A stretch of DNA of 64,000 nt from assembly GCF_001439695.1 (NCBI RefSeq), contig NZ_JYLL01000019.1, positions 42,082 to 106,081 of the forward strand, read 5' to 3'. Positions within the stretch are counted from its first letter, which is position 1; each line of letters begins with the position of its first letter. The DNA comes from Pseudomonas veronii (lineage in GTDB: Bacteria; Pseudomonadota; Gammaproteobacteria; Pseudomonadales; Pseudomonadaceae). Under the pieces are notes generated by a model. That model ran no database searches. It had not been told where the DNA came from and saw nothing but the letters and a program-made list of their open reading frames with translations. The translations under genes were made by a program, and so were the position numbers. Positions 15,610 to 23,933 of the stretch are shown here, in pieces.

Positions 15610-15638
15610 ATTGTACGCAAGGCGCGGATACGTTGCAA
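15610..15638 (-). promoter_or_regulatory. Sigma-70 promoter of rplU-rpmA
   Basis: Read on the minus strand: -35 TTGCAA (15638-15633), a 17-bp spacer, -10 TACAAT (15615-15610). It is divergent from the ispB promoter and about 19 bp from it. Confidence 0.75.
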
Positions 15639-15656
15639 GAGGCCGTCTATCGCGCC

Positions 15657-15685
15657 TTGACACTGCGGGGTCAGGGTCCTAGCAT
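15657..15685 (+). promoter_or_regulatory. Sigma-70 promoter of ispB
   Basis: -35 TTGACA (15657-15662), a 17-bp spacer, -10 TAGCAT (15680-15685), about 33 bp before the ispB ATG. Confidence 0.8.
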
Positions 15686-15717
15686 GCCGCGCAACCCTTC
15701 TGGAGCGACTGTCGCTG

Positions 15718-16686
15718 ATGCAACCCCAAGCTTTCTACCGCGCGGTCGCGGACGATTTTAGCGCCGTCGACGGCATCATCAAGCAGCAGCTGACGTCTAA
15801 AGTGCCGCTGGTCTCCAAAATTGGCGACTACATTACGTCGGCGGGCGGCAAACGCCTGCGTCCTTTATTAGTGTTGCTGTGCGGCAAGGCCCTGGGCCGC
15901 GAAGGCGATGACCTGCGCCTGCTGGCTGCCACCATCGAGTTCCTGCACACCGCAACCCTGCTGCACGACGACGTGGTTGACATGTCCGGCATGCGCCGTG
16001 GTCGCGAGACCGCCAACGCGATGTGGGGCAACGCCCCGAGCGTGCTGGTCGGCGACTTCCTGTACTCGCGCTCGTTCGAAATGATGGTCGAACTGGGCTC
16101 GATGCCGGTGATGAAGATTCTTTCACAGGCCACGCGCATCATTGCCGAAGGCGAAGTGTTGCAGTTGTCAAAGGTGCGTGACGCCAGCACCACCGAAGAA
16201 ACCTACATGGAAGTGATTCGCGGCAAAACCGCGATGCTCTTCGAAGCCTCGACCCACAGCGCCGCCGCCCTGTGCCAAGCCACGGCCGAGCAGGCCGAAG
16301 CCCTGCGCACCTTCGGCGACCACCTGGGCGTGGCGTTCCAACTGGTGGACGACCTGCTCGACTACCGTGGCGACGCCGAGACCCTGGGCAAGAACGTCGG
16401 CGACGACCTGGCCGAGGGCAAGCCGACCTTGCCGCTGATCTACACCATGCGCGAAGGCACGCCGGAACAGGCGGCCCTGGTACGCAAGGCGATCCAGAAA
16501 GGCGGGATCGAAGACCTGGAAAGCATCCGCGCCGCCGTGGAAGCCTCCGGCGCCCTGGACTACACCGCCCACCTGGCGCGTGACTACGTGGCCCGTGCGA
16601 TCAAGTGCCTGGACGCCCTCCCCGCCAGCGAATACCGGGACGCCCTGGTCGAGCTGAGCGAGTTCGCGGTCGCGCGCACGCACTAG
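15718..16686 (+). CDS. ispB: Octaprenyl/polyprenyl diphosphate synthase
   Basis: 322 aa all-alpha trans-isoprenyl diphosphate synthase. It makes the side chain of ubiquinone from FPP and IPP. The first Asp-rich motif is DDVVD in LLHDDVVDMSGMRRG near 83-87 and the second is DDLLD in QLVDDLLDYRGD near 210-214. GKRLRPLLVLL near 46 is the IPP-binding region. Divergence from rplU is the conserved gamma-proteobacterial arrangement. Confidence 0.95.
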   Translation: MQPQAFYRAVADDFSAVDGIIKQQLTSKVPLVSKIGDYITSAGGKRLRPLLVLLCGKALGREGDDLRLLAATIEFLHTATLLHDDVVDMSGMRRGRETANAMWGNAPSVLVGDFLYSRSFEMMVELGSMPVMKILSQATRIIAEGEVLQLSKVRDASTTEETYMEVIRGKTAMLFEASTHSAAALCQATAEQAEALRTFGDHLGVAFQLVDDLLDYRGDAETLGKNVGDDLAEGKPTLPLIYTMREGTPEQAALVRKAIQKGGIEDLESIRAAVEASGALDYTAHLARDYVARAIKCLDALPASEYRDALVELSEFAVARTH

Positions 16687-16693
16687 AAATACC

Positions 16694-16788
16694 AAATGTG
16701 GGAGGGGGCTTGCCCCCGATAGCGGTGGATCAGTCAACTTATGCTTAGACTGAAATACCGCCATCGGGGGCAAGCCCCCTCCCACATT
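16694..16788. repeat. REP inverted pair
   Basis: AAATGTGGGAGGGGGCTTGC and its inverted partner enclose about 35 bp between ispB and yjdM. Confidence 0.9.
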
Positions 16789-16839
16789 TAGTTTGTATTA
16801 CCAATCCAAGACCGCGCCCTGTCTTCCTACAATTCCCTA

Positions 16840-16845
16840 TATAAT
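16840..16845 (+). promoter_or_regulatory. -10 element of the yjdM promoter
   Basis: A perfect TATAAT lies 38 bp before the GTG start; the -35 is weak (CCCTGT region). AAGGAG precedes the GTG. Confidence 0.45.
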
Positions 16846-16882
16846 GTGCGACTTTAGCCATCCTGACCTTTAAGGAGCTTTA

Positions 16883-17224
16883 GTGAGCACGTTGCCACCC
16901 TGCCCGAAATGCAATTCCGAATTCACCTACGAAGACGGCGCCCAACTGATCTGCCCGGAATGCGCCCATGAGTGGTCCGCCACTGGCGAGGCCGAAGTGG
17001 CCAGCGATGAAACCGTGAAGAAAGACTCTGTAGGCAACGTCCTGCAGGACGGCGACACCATCACCGTGATCAAAGACCTCAAGGTCAAGGGCACCTCCCT
17101 GGTGGTCAAGGTCGGCACCAAGGTCAAGAACATCCGCCTGTGCGACGGCGACCACGATATCGACTGCAAGATCGACGGTATCGGCCCGATGAAACTCAAG
17201 TCCGAGTTCGTCCGCAAGGTCTGA
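16883..17224 (+). CDS. yjdM: YjdM/PhnA family zinc-ribbon protein
   Basis: 113 aa with a GTG start after TAAGGAGCTTTA. The N-terminal zinc ribbon has CPKC at residues 8-11 and CPEC at 25-28. A small beta-barrel domain follows (DSVGNVLQDGDTITVIKDLKVKGTS and VKNIRLCDGDHDIDCKIDGIG). These are the two parts of the family formerly called PhnA. Despite the old name it is not a phosphonoacetate hydrolase, and its role is unclear. Confidence 0.9.
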   Translation: MSTLPPCPKCNSEFTYEDGAQLICPECAHEWSATGEAEVASDETVKKDSVGNVLQDGDTITVIKDLKVKGTSLVVKVGTKVKNIRLCDGDHDIDCKIDGIGPMKLKSEFVRKV

Positions 17225-17340
17225 TCCTGCTGCTTCCATCCCGCGCCCGCCGCGGGATGGCGTTTCGCCCTGGCTGTTGATCCCTCGCACGACCCACGCA
17301 GAAAAATCCGCAAACCGCCAATAGGCACTTGCTATTCTAC

Positions 17341-17360
17341 GAATAAGAATTATTCTCATT
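17341..17360. promoter_or_regulatory. Fur box upstream of the 85-aa gene
   Basis: GAATAAGAATTATTCTCATT is a close match to the 19-bp Fur consensus GATAATGATAATCATTATC when read as overlapping inverted hexamers. It overlaps the expected promoter (TTGCTA just upstream) and lies 22 bp before the ATG. Confidence 0.7.
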
Positions 17361-17382
17361 GAAACCCATCAAGGAGAACGAC

Positions 17383-17640
17383 ATGACTTATTTGATAGAT
17401 GCCTGGCTGGACCGCCCACACCCTTACCTGCGCATCCTCCATCGGGAAACCGGGGAAGTCTGTGCGGTGCTGGAGGAAGAAGCGCTGAACGAACTGCAGG
17501 ACCAGGGCGACCTGGACGTGAATGGCCTGAGTTCCAGTGAACCCGGTGTACTGAAGGAAGTGGTGCGCAACCTGTTTCTGTTCTGCTATGCCCGAGCATT
17601 GCGCCCGGCGACGGAACTCAATGGCAAGTTTCACCCATGA
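17383..17640 (+). CDS. Conserved hypothetical protein resembling PA4570, iron-regulated
   Basis: 85 aa from MTYLIDAWLDRPHPYLRI, preceded by AAGGAGAACGAC. It is acidic and cytoplasmic, with no known domain and one Cys near each end. Its position between the ispB/yjdM block and fklB matches the PA4570 locus of P. aeruginosa, whose homologue is known as an iron-starvation-responsive gene. The Fur box supports the same control here. Function unknown. Confidence 0.75.
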   Translation: MTYLIDAWLDRPHPYLRILHRETGEVCAVLEEEALNELQDQGDLDVNGLSSSEPGVLKEVVRNLFLFCYARALRPATELNGKFHP

Positions 17641-17657
17641 GCGACCGCGCAAAACCC

Positions 17658-17758
17658 TGTAGGAGCGAGCTTGCTCGCGAAGAACGCACAAGCAACGCGT
17701 TCATCCAGGATGCTCGCGTCATCGTTGACGTTTGTCGCAAGCAAGCTCGTTCCTACAG
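17658..17758. repeat. REP inverted pair, second family
   Basis: CTGTAGGAGCGAGCTTGCTC and GCAAGCTCGTTCCTACAG arms between the Fur-box gene and convergent fklB. Confidence 0.85.
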
Positions 17759-17775
17759 GTAATCAAAAGCAGGTC

Positions 17776-18393
17776 TTACAGAACGTCGAGCAGCTCGACG
17801 TCGAATACCAGAACGCTGTGCGGCGGAATGCTGCCAACGCCTTGAGCGCCGTAAGCCAGTTCGCTCGGCACGAACAGGCGCCATTTGCTGCCGGCATTCA
17901 TCAGTTGCAGGGCTTCGGTCCAGCCGGCGATCACGCCGCCAACCGGGAATTCTGCAGGCTGGCCGCGCTCGTAGGAACTGTCGAACACCGTGCCGTCGAT
18001 CAGGGTGCCGTGGTAGTGAGTACGCACTTGGTCTTCACGGGTCGGCTTGGCGCCTTCACCGGCAGTCAGCACTTCGAATTGCAGGCCGGAAGCCAGAGTG
18101 GTGATGCCGTCACGCTTGGCGTTTTCCGCCAGGAACGCCAGGCCCTCGCCTGCAGCCGCTTCCGCCTTGGCAGCCGCTTCGGCTTGCATGATTTCGCGGA
18201 TGACCTTGAAGCTCGCGGCCATTTGCTCTTGATCAACACGGCTTGGCTTGCCGGCGAACGCGTCGGTCAGGCCGGCCAGGATTGCGTCCAGGCTCACGCC
18301 CGGTGGCGGGTTGTCGCGCAGTTGGTCGCCCAACTGACGGCCGATACCGTAGCTGACGCGGGTTTCGTCGGTGGACAGATTAACTTCGGACAT
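17776..18393 (-). CDS. fklB: FKBP-type peptidyl-prolyl cis-trans isomerase
   Basis: 205 aa from MSEVNLSTDETRVSYGIGRQ; the in-frame upstream residues are not family-like. The N-terminal helical dimerisation domain (FKBP_N) covers about 1-95 (GRQLGDQLRDNPPPGVSLDAILAGL) and the FKBP domain about 110-205 (VRTHYHGTLIDGTVFDSSYERGQPAEF in part, GWTEALQLMNAGSKW, LVFDVELL). No signal peptide, so this is the cytoplasmic FklB type. It assists proline-limited folding. Confidence 0.93.
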   Translation of the reverse strand: MSEVNLSTDETRVSYGIGRQLGDQLRDNPPPGVSLDAILAGLTDAFAGKPSRVDQEQMAASFKVIREIMQAEAAAKAEAAAGEGLAFLAENAKRDGITTLASGLQFEVLTAGEGAKPTREDQVRTHYHGTLIDGTVFDSSYERGQPAEFPVGGVIAGWTEALQLMNAGSKWRLFVPSELAYGAQGVGSIPPHSVLVFDVELLDVL

Positions 18394-18672
18394 GAAGAGG
18401 CTCCGCTGTAGGGCAGCGCTGAAAACACGGTTTTCCCGCACCGCCCAGAACTAAAAGGGCCAGCAGACTAGCACAGAATGCGCGTGCGGAATGAGCCCCG
18501 CCCACGTCATGCCTACCTGGCGCCGATGCTCGGTGATGCAGGGTCCCGTACATCGCGCGGACGAATTAATCGTTTCAGTTTCCCCTGTGCCCGCCGATAT
18601 GGCCTAAACACCTTGGCTGGCTCAAACAACAACACCGTCCAGCAGACAAACATCATTTTTGCGGAGCACTCG

Positions 18673-20592
18673 ATGAACAGCTGGTTCGGTAACATCAGCG
18701 TCAACCTCAAACTGGGCCTGGGCTTCGGCCTGGTGCTTGTCCTCACCTCGATCCTGGCGCTGACCGGCTGGACCAGCCTCGGCGGCCTGATCGACCGTAG
18801 CAACTGGATGAGCGACATCACCCAGCTCAACGCCTCCCTGACCAAGCTGCGCATCGTGCGCCTGCAATACATGCTGGCCAACGGCGATGAAAGCGTGGCG
18901 CAGAACGTACAAACCAGCCTGGATGCCTTCGCCGCCCAGCAGCAAACACTCCTGGACAGCTTCAAGAGCCCGGACAACGTCAAACTGCTCAACGAGCAGA
19001 AAGCCGTCATCACGGCGTATCAGCAATCGCTGAACAAAATGCGTGAGGCCTACCGTACCGGCAATGCTGCGCGCCAGGTCATGGGCGATAAGGCCGACAT
19101 CGCCAACGCCCAGATCGACGCACTGGACAGCAGTGTGCAGCAGACGCCCGACAACCCCGAGCGCTTCACCCAGTACCAGGCCGTGACTCATGCCAAACAA
19201 GAGTTCCAGTTGGCCCGCTACGAAGTGCGCGGCTACACCGGCAACGTCAACGCCGACACCGAAGCCCGCGCCGCCGCCCAGATCGAAAAAGCCATCAACG
19301 GCTTGAAAGGCCTCGGCGCGGCGTTCGGCGGCAGCCAACAGGTCGCGCTCAGCGCCCTGGAAAGCGCGCTCGGCGCCTATCGCAGTGCGGTGCAGAACTA
19401 CAAGGCGGCTAACGCCAATATCGTCGCCGCGCGCGCCGAAATGACCACCCAAGGGGCGGATATCGTCACCATCAGCGATAAGCTCTACGACATCCAGCTC
19501 GCCCGCCGCGACGCCGAAAGCGCCCAAGCCCGCAGCCTGCAATTGATCAGCACGCTGCTCGCGTTACTGGTCGGCATCGTCGCGGCACTGGTGATCACCC
19601 GCCAGATCACACGCCCGATCCAGGAAACCCTGGCCGTGGTCGAGCGCATTGCCTCCGGCGACCTGAGCCACAATATCCAGGTCACCCGCCGCGATGAACT
19701 GGGCGTACTGCAACAAGGCATCCAGCGCATGGGCACGACCCTGCGCGAGTTGATCAGCGGTATTCGCGACGGCGTAACCCAGATCGCCAGCGCCGCCGAA
19801 GAGTTGTCGGCCGTGACCGAACAGACCAGTGCCGGGGTGAACAGCCAGAAGATCGAGACCGATCAAGTCGCCACCGCCATGCACGAAATGACCGCCACCG
19901 TGCAGGAAGTCGCACGCAACGCCGAGCAAGCCTCCCGGGCCGCTGCCGATGCCGATGGCCAAGCCCGCGCAGGCGACAAGGTGGTGGCCGAAGCCATCGC
20001 CCAGATCGAACGCCTGGCCGCCGAAGTGGCGCGTTCCACCGACGCCATGAGCCATCTGCAACAAGAGAGCAACAAAATCGGCAGCGTGATGGACGTGATC
20101 AAGGCCGTGGCCGAGCAGACCAACCTGCTCGCGCTCAACGCCGCGATTGAAGCAGCGCGTGCCGGTGAAGCCGGTCGCGGCTTTGCCGTCGTCGCCGACG
20201 AAGTGCGTGGCCTGGCCCAGCGCACGCAGAAATCCACCGAAGAAATCGAAGGCCTGGTGGCCGGCTTGCAGAACGGCACCCAGCAGGTGGCCGCGGTGAT
20301 GAACAACAGCCGCAGCCTCACCGACAGCAGCGTCGAACTGACGCGCAAGGCCGGCGTATCCCTGGAAAACATCACCCGCACGGTGTCGAACATCCAGTCG
20401 ATGAACCAGCAGATCGCAGCGGCAGCCGAAGAGCAAAGCGCCGTGGCCGAAGAAATCAGCCGCAGCATCATCAACGTGCGTGACGTGTCGGAACAGACCG
20501 CCACCGCGAGTGACGAGACGGCCAAGTCGAGTGTGGAACTGGCGCGCTTGGGCAGCCAGTTGCAGCAGATGGTCAGCCACTTCCGGGTGTAA
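18673..20592 (+). CDS. Methyl-accepting chemotaxis protein, probable HBM sensor domain
   Basis: 639 aa from MNSWFGNISVNLKLGLGFGL after GCGGAGCACTCG. TM1 is at about 12-31. A periplasmic helical domain of about 255 residues follows, with heptad-like, Gln/Ala-rich helices, which fits the helical bimodular (HBM) class. TM2 is at about 289-311, HAMP at about 312-365 (ITRPIQETL), and the signalling domain at about 380-639 with the tip EQTNLLALNAAIEAARAGE. HBM receptors in Pseudomonas (McpS) bind TCA-cycle intermediates; the ligand here is unknown. Single gene. No C-terminal CheR pentapeptide. Confidence 0.88.
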   Translation: MNSWFGNISVNLKLGLGFGLVLVLTSILALTGWTSLGGLIDRSNWMSDITQLNASLTKLRIVRLQYMLANGDESVAQNVQTSLDAFAAQQQTLLDSFKSPDNVKLLNEQKAVITAYQQSLNKMREAYRTGNAARQVMGDKADIANAQIDALDSSVQQTPDNPERFTQYQAVTHAKQEFQLARYEVRGYTGNVNADTEARAAAQIEKAINGLKGLGAAFGGSQQVALSALESALGAYRSAVQNYKAANANIVAARAEMTTQGADIVTISDKLYDIQLARRDAESAQARSLQLISTLLALLVGIVAALVITRQITRPIQETLAVVERIASGDLSHNIQVTRRDELGVLQQGIQRMGTTLRELISGIRDGVTQIASAAEELSAVTEQTSAGVNSQKIETDQVATAMHEMTATVQEVARNAEQASRAAADADGQARAGDKVVAEAIAQIERLAAEVARSTDAMSHLQQESNKIGSVMDVIKAVAEQTNLLALNAAIEAARAGEAGRGFAVVADEVRGLAQRTQKSTEEIEGLVAGLQNGTQQVAAVMNNSRSLTDSSVELTRKAGVSLENITRTVSNIQSMNQQIAAAAEEQSAVAEEISRSIINVRDVSEQTATASDETAKSSVELARLGSQLQQMVSHFRV

Positions 20593-20596
20593 AAAC

Positions 20597-20628
20597 CAAA
20601 AAGCCGCCTCGGTCTGCACCGGGGCGGC
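20597..20628 (-). terminator. Terminator for the 32-aa ORF transcript; hairpin also ends the chemoreceptor gene
   Basis: Stem GCCGCCTCGG/CCGGGGCGGC (one mismatch) at 20603-20628. On the minus strand it is followed by TTTTTGG and more T; on the plus strand no T run follows. Confidence 0.75.
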
Positions 20629-20643
20629 TCCACTTCTCAGACC

Positions 20644-20742
20644 TTAGCGGTCATCGAAGCTGTCTCGCAGGAATGTCCATACGTGATAAACACGCAAGGC
20701 ATTCATGACGAGGTTCCACGCACGTCGTGCAAACTTAGACAT
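20644..20742 (-). CDS. 32-aa small protein MSKFARRAW..., unknown function
   Basis: The ATG at 20742 is preceded by CATGGAGGGCCGAGT, giving a near-perfect Shine-Dalgarno. The peptide is MSKFARRAWNLVMNALRVYH followed by VWTFLRDSFDDR: a basic, amphipathic helix with an acidic tail. A terminator follows 16 bp after the stop. These signals make it a believable expressed small ORF. No family recognised. Confidence 0.55.
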   Translation of the reverse strand: MSKFARRAWNLVMNALRVYHVWTFLRDSFDDR

Positions 20743-20783
20743 ACTCGGCCCTCCATGAGTTGGGCCTTACCTCCAGCGCACTT

Positions 20784-20811
20784 ACCGGAACATGTGAGCC
20801 TTTGGACGCAC
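20784..20811 (-). CDS. Possible 9-codon leader peptide upstream of the 32-aa ORF
   Basis: On the minus strand CAGGAG, a 7-nt spacer and GTG at about 20811 open a reading frame reading MRPKAHMFR and then TAA. The same Shine-Dalgarno/GTG module occurs again near 21098. It could be a leader peptide controlling the downstream ORF; this is speculative, and the exact ends are approximate to a base. Confidence 0.3.
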
Positions 20812-20828
20812 GTCAGTGCTCCTGTGAG
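20809..20828. repeat. Copy 1 of a duplicated 20-21 nt module
   Basis: CACGTCAGTGCTCCTGTGAG; its near-identical partner is at 21096-21116 with one extra T. On the minus strand both copies hold a Shine-Dalgarno and a GTG. Confidence 0.7.
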
Positions 20829-20957
20829 GCGGCTGGGTTTATGGTCCTCTTGCATGAATCCGGCACGGATTACTAGCCCGTGGCAGTCGGTCCAAAATTA
20901 GCGCGCGAACCCAGCCAACCTACCTCACGATGAACGCAGAACGAGGGCGATACTAGC

Positions 20958-21098
20958 TCAGTCCCCTACGCCAAGGTGTGACAAGCAACGGCCAATTCCC
21001 CTTAAAAGTTGTTGCTGTTTTTTGCGGGGCTCAAGTGAAAGACCACCTATCGTCAGGCCTTGCATAAAGCCCCGAAGCGGCAGTAATATCGCCAACAC
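20958..21098 (-). CDS. Possible 46-aa small protein, GTG start
   Basis: GTG at 21098 is preceded by CACAGGAAGCACTGAC. The peptide begins MLAILLPLRGFMQGLTIGG, continues with a Lys/Gln-rich centre and ends LSHLGVGD. The N-terminus is hydrophobic. It shares its start module with copy 1 of the duplicated sequence. No homologue recognised; coding status uncertain. Confidence 0.3.
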   Translation of the reverse strand: MLAILLPLRGFMQGLTIGGLSLEPRKKQQQLLRGIGRCLSHLGVGD

Positions 21099-21116
21099 GT
21101 CAGTGCTTCCTGTGAG
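21096..21116. repeat. Copy 2 of the duplicated 20-21 nt module
   Basis: CACGTCAGTGCTTCCTGTGAG, 20 of 21 positions shared with 20809-20828. The 600-bp gap from the chemoreceptor to the VOC gene otherwise shows no plus-strand gene. Confidence 0.7.
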
Positions 21117-21148
21117 ATCGCAACCCCAGCCGCAAACCGGGTTTGCAC

Positions 21149-21178
21149 AAAAAAACCGCCCTACTAAGGCGGTTTTTT
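21149..21178. terminator. Bidirectional terminator
   Basis: Stem ACCGCC/GGCGGT with a 7-nt loop, flanked by A7 and T6. It lies 20 bp after the VOC gene stop and can end transcripts from either side. Confidence 0.8.
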
Positions 21179-21197
21179 ATTGCCTGCGATTTACCCC

Positions 21198-21566
21198 TCA
21201 GCCCTCGCCTTCCTCGACAAACACCAGCCGATTGCCAAACGGATCGTGGATGCTCATCTCCCGCGAACCCCAGGGCATTTCTTCAACGCCTGGCTTGGCA
21301 AAACGATAGTCCTTGCCCTGCAATTGCTGCTGATAGGCGTCTACACCCTGCGCCTGAATCCGCACCGCCGCACCCGGCGATGCATCGCCATGGTGCTCGG
21401 ACAAATGCAGCACGCACTCACCCAACGACACCTGCAGGTACAACGGAAAATTCGCCTCGAAGCGATGCTGCCAATCGACCTTGAACCCAAGGAAGTCGAC
21501 ATAAAACTCCAACGCCTTGGCCTCGTCGAAAATCCGCAGGATGGGGGTGACTTTTCCTAAGTGCAT
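21198..21566 (-). CDS. VOC superfamily protein (glyoxalase/bleomycin-resistance type)
   Basis: 122 aa from MHLGKVTPILRIFDEAKALE; a longer in-frame start is rejected. It has the two beta-alpha-beta-beta-beta modules of the vicinal-oxygen-chelate fold, with LEFYVDFLGFKVDWQ in the first and MSIHDPFGNRLVFVE in the second. A His and Glu at the usual metal positions are plausible (LHLSEHHGDASPG). It may bind or convert a small toxic compound; the substrate is not known. Last gene on the minus strand after the D-aminoacylase, 29 bp away. Confidence 0.82.
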   Translation of the reverse strand: MHLGKVTPILRIFDEAKALEFYVDFLGFKVDWQHRFEANFPLYLQVSLGECVLHLSEHHGDASPGAAVRIQAQGVDAYQQQLQGKDYRFAKPGVEEMPWGSREMSIHDPFGNRLVFVEEGEG

Positions 21567-21595
21567 GGCAACCGCTCCGTGTGTAAGAGCGCCCA

Positions 21596-23059
21596 CTATA
21601 GAGTCGAAAACCCAGCCCGCAAATCCCCACTGCGCGCCAGGAACCGCCCCGGCCGCTGACCATTCGACTGCCCGTCGCTGTAGCTCAACACGCCGTTGAC
21701 CCACACGCCATCAATCCCTTCTGCCGCCTGCTGCGGCGCCTTGAAATCCGCCACATCGCGCACGCGCAGCGGATCGAACAGCACCAAGTCGGCCCAGTGC
21801 CCTACACGGATTTCGCCCCGCTCCGACAAGCCGAACCGCGCCGCCGACAAGCCGGTCATCTTATGCACCGCCGTGTGCAGCGGGAACAGCCCGACGTCCC
21901 GACTGAAGTGACCCAACACCCGTGGAAACGCGCCCCACAAGCGCGGATGCGGGAACGGATCTTCGGGCAACCCATCCGACCCGACCATCGACAGCGGATG
22001 CGCGAGGATACGGCGCACATCCGCTTCGTCCATGCCGTAATACACCGCCCCCGCCGGTTGCAGGCGACGGGCCGCGTCCATCAGCGAAACATCCCACTCG
22101 GCGGCGATCGCCTGCAAGTCGCGCCCGCCCATTTCCGGGTGCGCTGTCGACCAGGTGATGGTGATGCGGAACGCATCGGTGACTTGCTTGAGATCCAGGG
22201 TCGAAGAACTCGCCGCATAGGGATAACAATCACACCCCACCGGATGGGTTTTCGCCGCCTGCTCCAGCGCCGCCAACAGCTGCGGACTACGCCCCCAGTT
22301 ACCCGCGCCGGCACATTTGAGGTGGGAAATGATCACCGGCACCTGAGCATGCCGACCGATCAGAAACGCCTCGTCCATGGCCGCCAGCACCGGCTCGAAC
22401 TCACTGCGCAGATGGGTGGTGTACACCGCGCCAAACGCCGTCAGTTCTTCGCTCAGTTGCAGCACTTCATCGGTCTCGGCATTGAACGCGCTGGCGTAGG
22501 CCAGGCCGGTGGATAAGCCAAGGGCGCCATCCTCCAGGCTTTCGCGCAACTGCACGCGCATCGCGGCGATTTCATCGAAAGTGGCGCTGCGATGCAGGTC
22601 GTCCATATGGTTGCTGCGCAGCGCCGTGTGGCCGATCAGCGCCGCGACGTTGACCGCCGGCTGGGCGCGTTCCACGGCGGCGCGGTAATCGGCAAAACGC
22701 GGATAGGTGAACGCTTCACGCGGGCCCAACAGGTTCATCGGGTCCGGCGGCTCAGCGCGCAAACTCACCGGCGAGGCGCTGATACCGCAGTTGCCGACAA
22801 TCACCGTGGTCACCCCCTGGCTGAGCTTGGGCAGCATCTGCGGCTGACGGATCACCACCGTGTCATCGTGGGTGTGTACATCGATAAACCCCGGCGCCAA
22901 CACCCGGCCGCGGGCGTCGATCACGTGCGTGGCCAGCGCGGCCGACAAGTCGCCGATCGCCTCGATACGCCCGTCGCGCAGCCCCACATCGGCGACATAC
23001 CCAGGCGTGTTGCGGCCATCCATGATCAGCGCCTGGCGGATCAGCGTGTCGTACTGCAT
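21596..23059 (-). CDS. N-acyl-D-amino-acid deacylase (D-aminoacylase)
   Basis: 487 aa from MQYDTLIRQALIMDGR. An amidohydrolase-superfamily TIM-barrel enzyme releasing D-amino acids from N-acyl forms. Metal and catalytic residues are visible: HTH in DVHTHDD near 68, Cys in VGNCGIS near 97, His in THLRSEFEP, His in ISHLKCAG, and Asp in VGSDGLPEDP. The small beta-sandwich is split between the termini (LAPGFIDVH and ADLVLFDPLRVRD). It starts 2 nt after the RpiR gene and belongs to the GntP-RpiR-deacylase operon, which fits uptake and hydrolysis of N-acyl-D-amino acids or related muramyl-type compounds. Confidence 0.9.
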   Translation of the reverse strand: MQYDTLIRQALIMDGRNTPGYVADVGLRDGRIEAIGDLSAALATHVIDARGRVLAPGFIDVHTHDDTVVIRQPQMLPKLSQGVTTVIVGNCGISASPVSLRAEPPDPMNLLGPREAFTYPRFADYRAAVERAQPAVNVAALIGHTALRSNHMDDLHRSATFDEIAAMRVQLRESLEDGALGLSTGLAYASAFNAETDEVLQLSEELTAFGAVYTTHLRSEFEPVLAAMDEAFLIGRHAQVPVIISHLKCAGAGNWGRSPQLLAALEQAAKTHPVGCDCYPYAASSSTLDLKQVTDAFRITITWSTAHPEMGGRDLQAIAAEWDVSLMDAARRLQPAGAVYYGMDEADVRRILAHPLSMVGSDGLPEDPFPHPRLWGAFPRVLGHFSRDVGLFPLHTAVHKMTGLSAARFGLSERGEIRVGHWADLVLFDPLRVRDVADFKAPQQAAEGIDGVWVNGVLSYSDGQSNGQRPGRFLARSGDLRAGFSTL

Positions 23060-23060
23060 A

Positions 23061-23921
23061 TCAGTCTCCCAGCGGCAGGCTGTCGGGCCCGCCGCGATAG
23101 TCGTCGAGGGCCAGCTTGATGCGGCGCAGGCGTTCCTGGTTGTCGTCCGGCATGGCCAGCGCCAGCTCGGTGGCGAGCAGGTCGATGGCCAGCAGCATGC
23201 CGTAGCGCGCCGCCGTGGGTTTGTAGATGAAGCTGGTTTCGGCCGGTTGCAGCGCCAGCACCACATCCGCCAGCCCGGCCAGGGGTGAAGCGGCCAGGGT
23301 GATGGCGACGATGGGCGTGTCGTAGTTGCGCGCCAGGGCCACCACGTCCAGCAACTCCGGGGTGAGGCCGCTGAGCGAACAAACGATCAGCGCCTGCTCG
23401 GGCCCCAGCGTCGCCGCCGTGACGCGCATCATCACCGGGTCATGGCAGGCGGCAATCGGATAGCCCAGGCGCACCAGACGCACTTGCAACTCATCGCTGC
23501 ACAGGCTCGACGGGCCGCCCATGCCGAACGCGTGGATCATGCGCGCCTTGCCCAGCAGGCTGACCGCATCGACGAAGCCGGCCTGATCGAACCCCGACAA
23601 GTGCTGGCGCAACGTCGCTTCGATATCGCCGAGAATCTGCCGATGAAACCCCGACTGCTCAGGCTTGCCCGCCGGGTCGAGGAAGCGGCTGCCCACGCCA
23701 CTGGCCTGGGCCAGTTGCAGGCGCAAGTCACGCAAATCCCGGCACCCGACGCTGCGCGCAAACCGCGACAACGTGGCGGTGCTGACCTCGGCGCGTTGGG
23801 ACAACGCCTCCAGGCTAGCCGACGCGGCAAAGCCCACGTCATCGAGCATCAGCTTGGCGATACGCCCTTCGCCGGCACTGAAAGACGCCTGGCGGGCGCG
23901 GATCTGGTAGAGGATGTCCAT
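23061..23921 (-). CDS. RpiR/MurR-family transcriptional regulator
   Basis: 286 aa. The N-terminal HTH_6 domain covers about 1-77 (LSQRAEVSTATLSRFARSVGCRDLRDLRLQL in part). The C-terminal SIS sugar-phosphate-binding domain covers about 125-260 (IHAFGMGGPSSLCSDELQVRLVRLG and ALIVCSLSGLTPELLDVVALAR in part). Such regulators sense phosphosugars or related ligands. It lies inside the operon between permease and deacylase (12-bp gap to the permease), so it probably controls its own operon. Confidence 0.9.
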   Translation of the reverse strand: MDILYQIRARQASFSAGEGRIAKLMLDDVGFAASASLEALSQRAEVSTATLSRFARSVGCRDLRDLRLQLAQASGVGSRFLDPAGKPEQSGFHRQILGDIEATLRQHLSGFDQAGFVDAVSLLGKARMIHAFGMGGPSSLCSDELQVRLVRLGYPIAACHDPVMMRVTAATLGPEQALIVCSLSGLTPELLDVVALARNYDTPIVAITLAASPLAGLADVVLALQPAETSFIYKPTAARYGMLLAIDLLATELALAMPDDNQERLRRIKLALDDYRGGPDSLPLGD

Positions 23922-23933
23922 GGAGGCTCCGGG

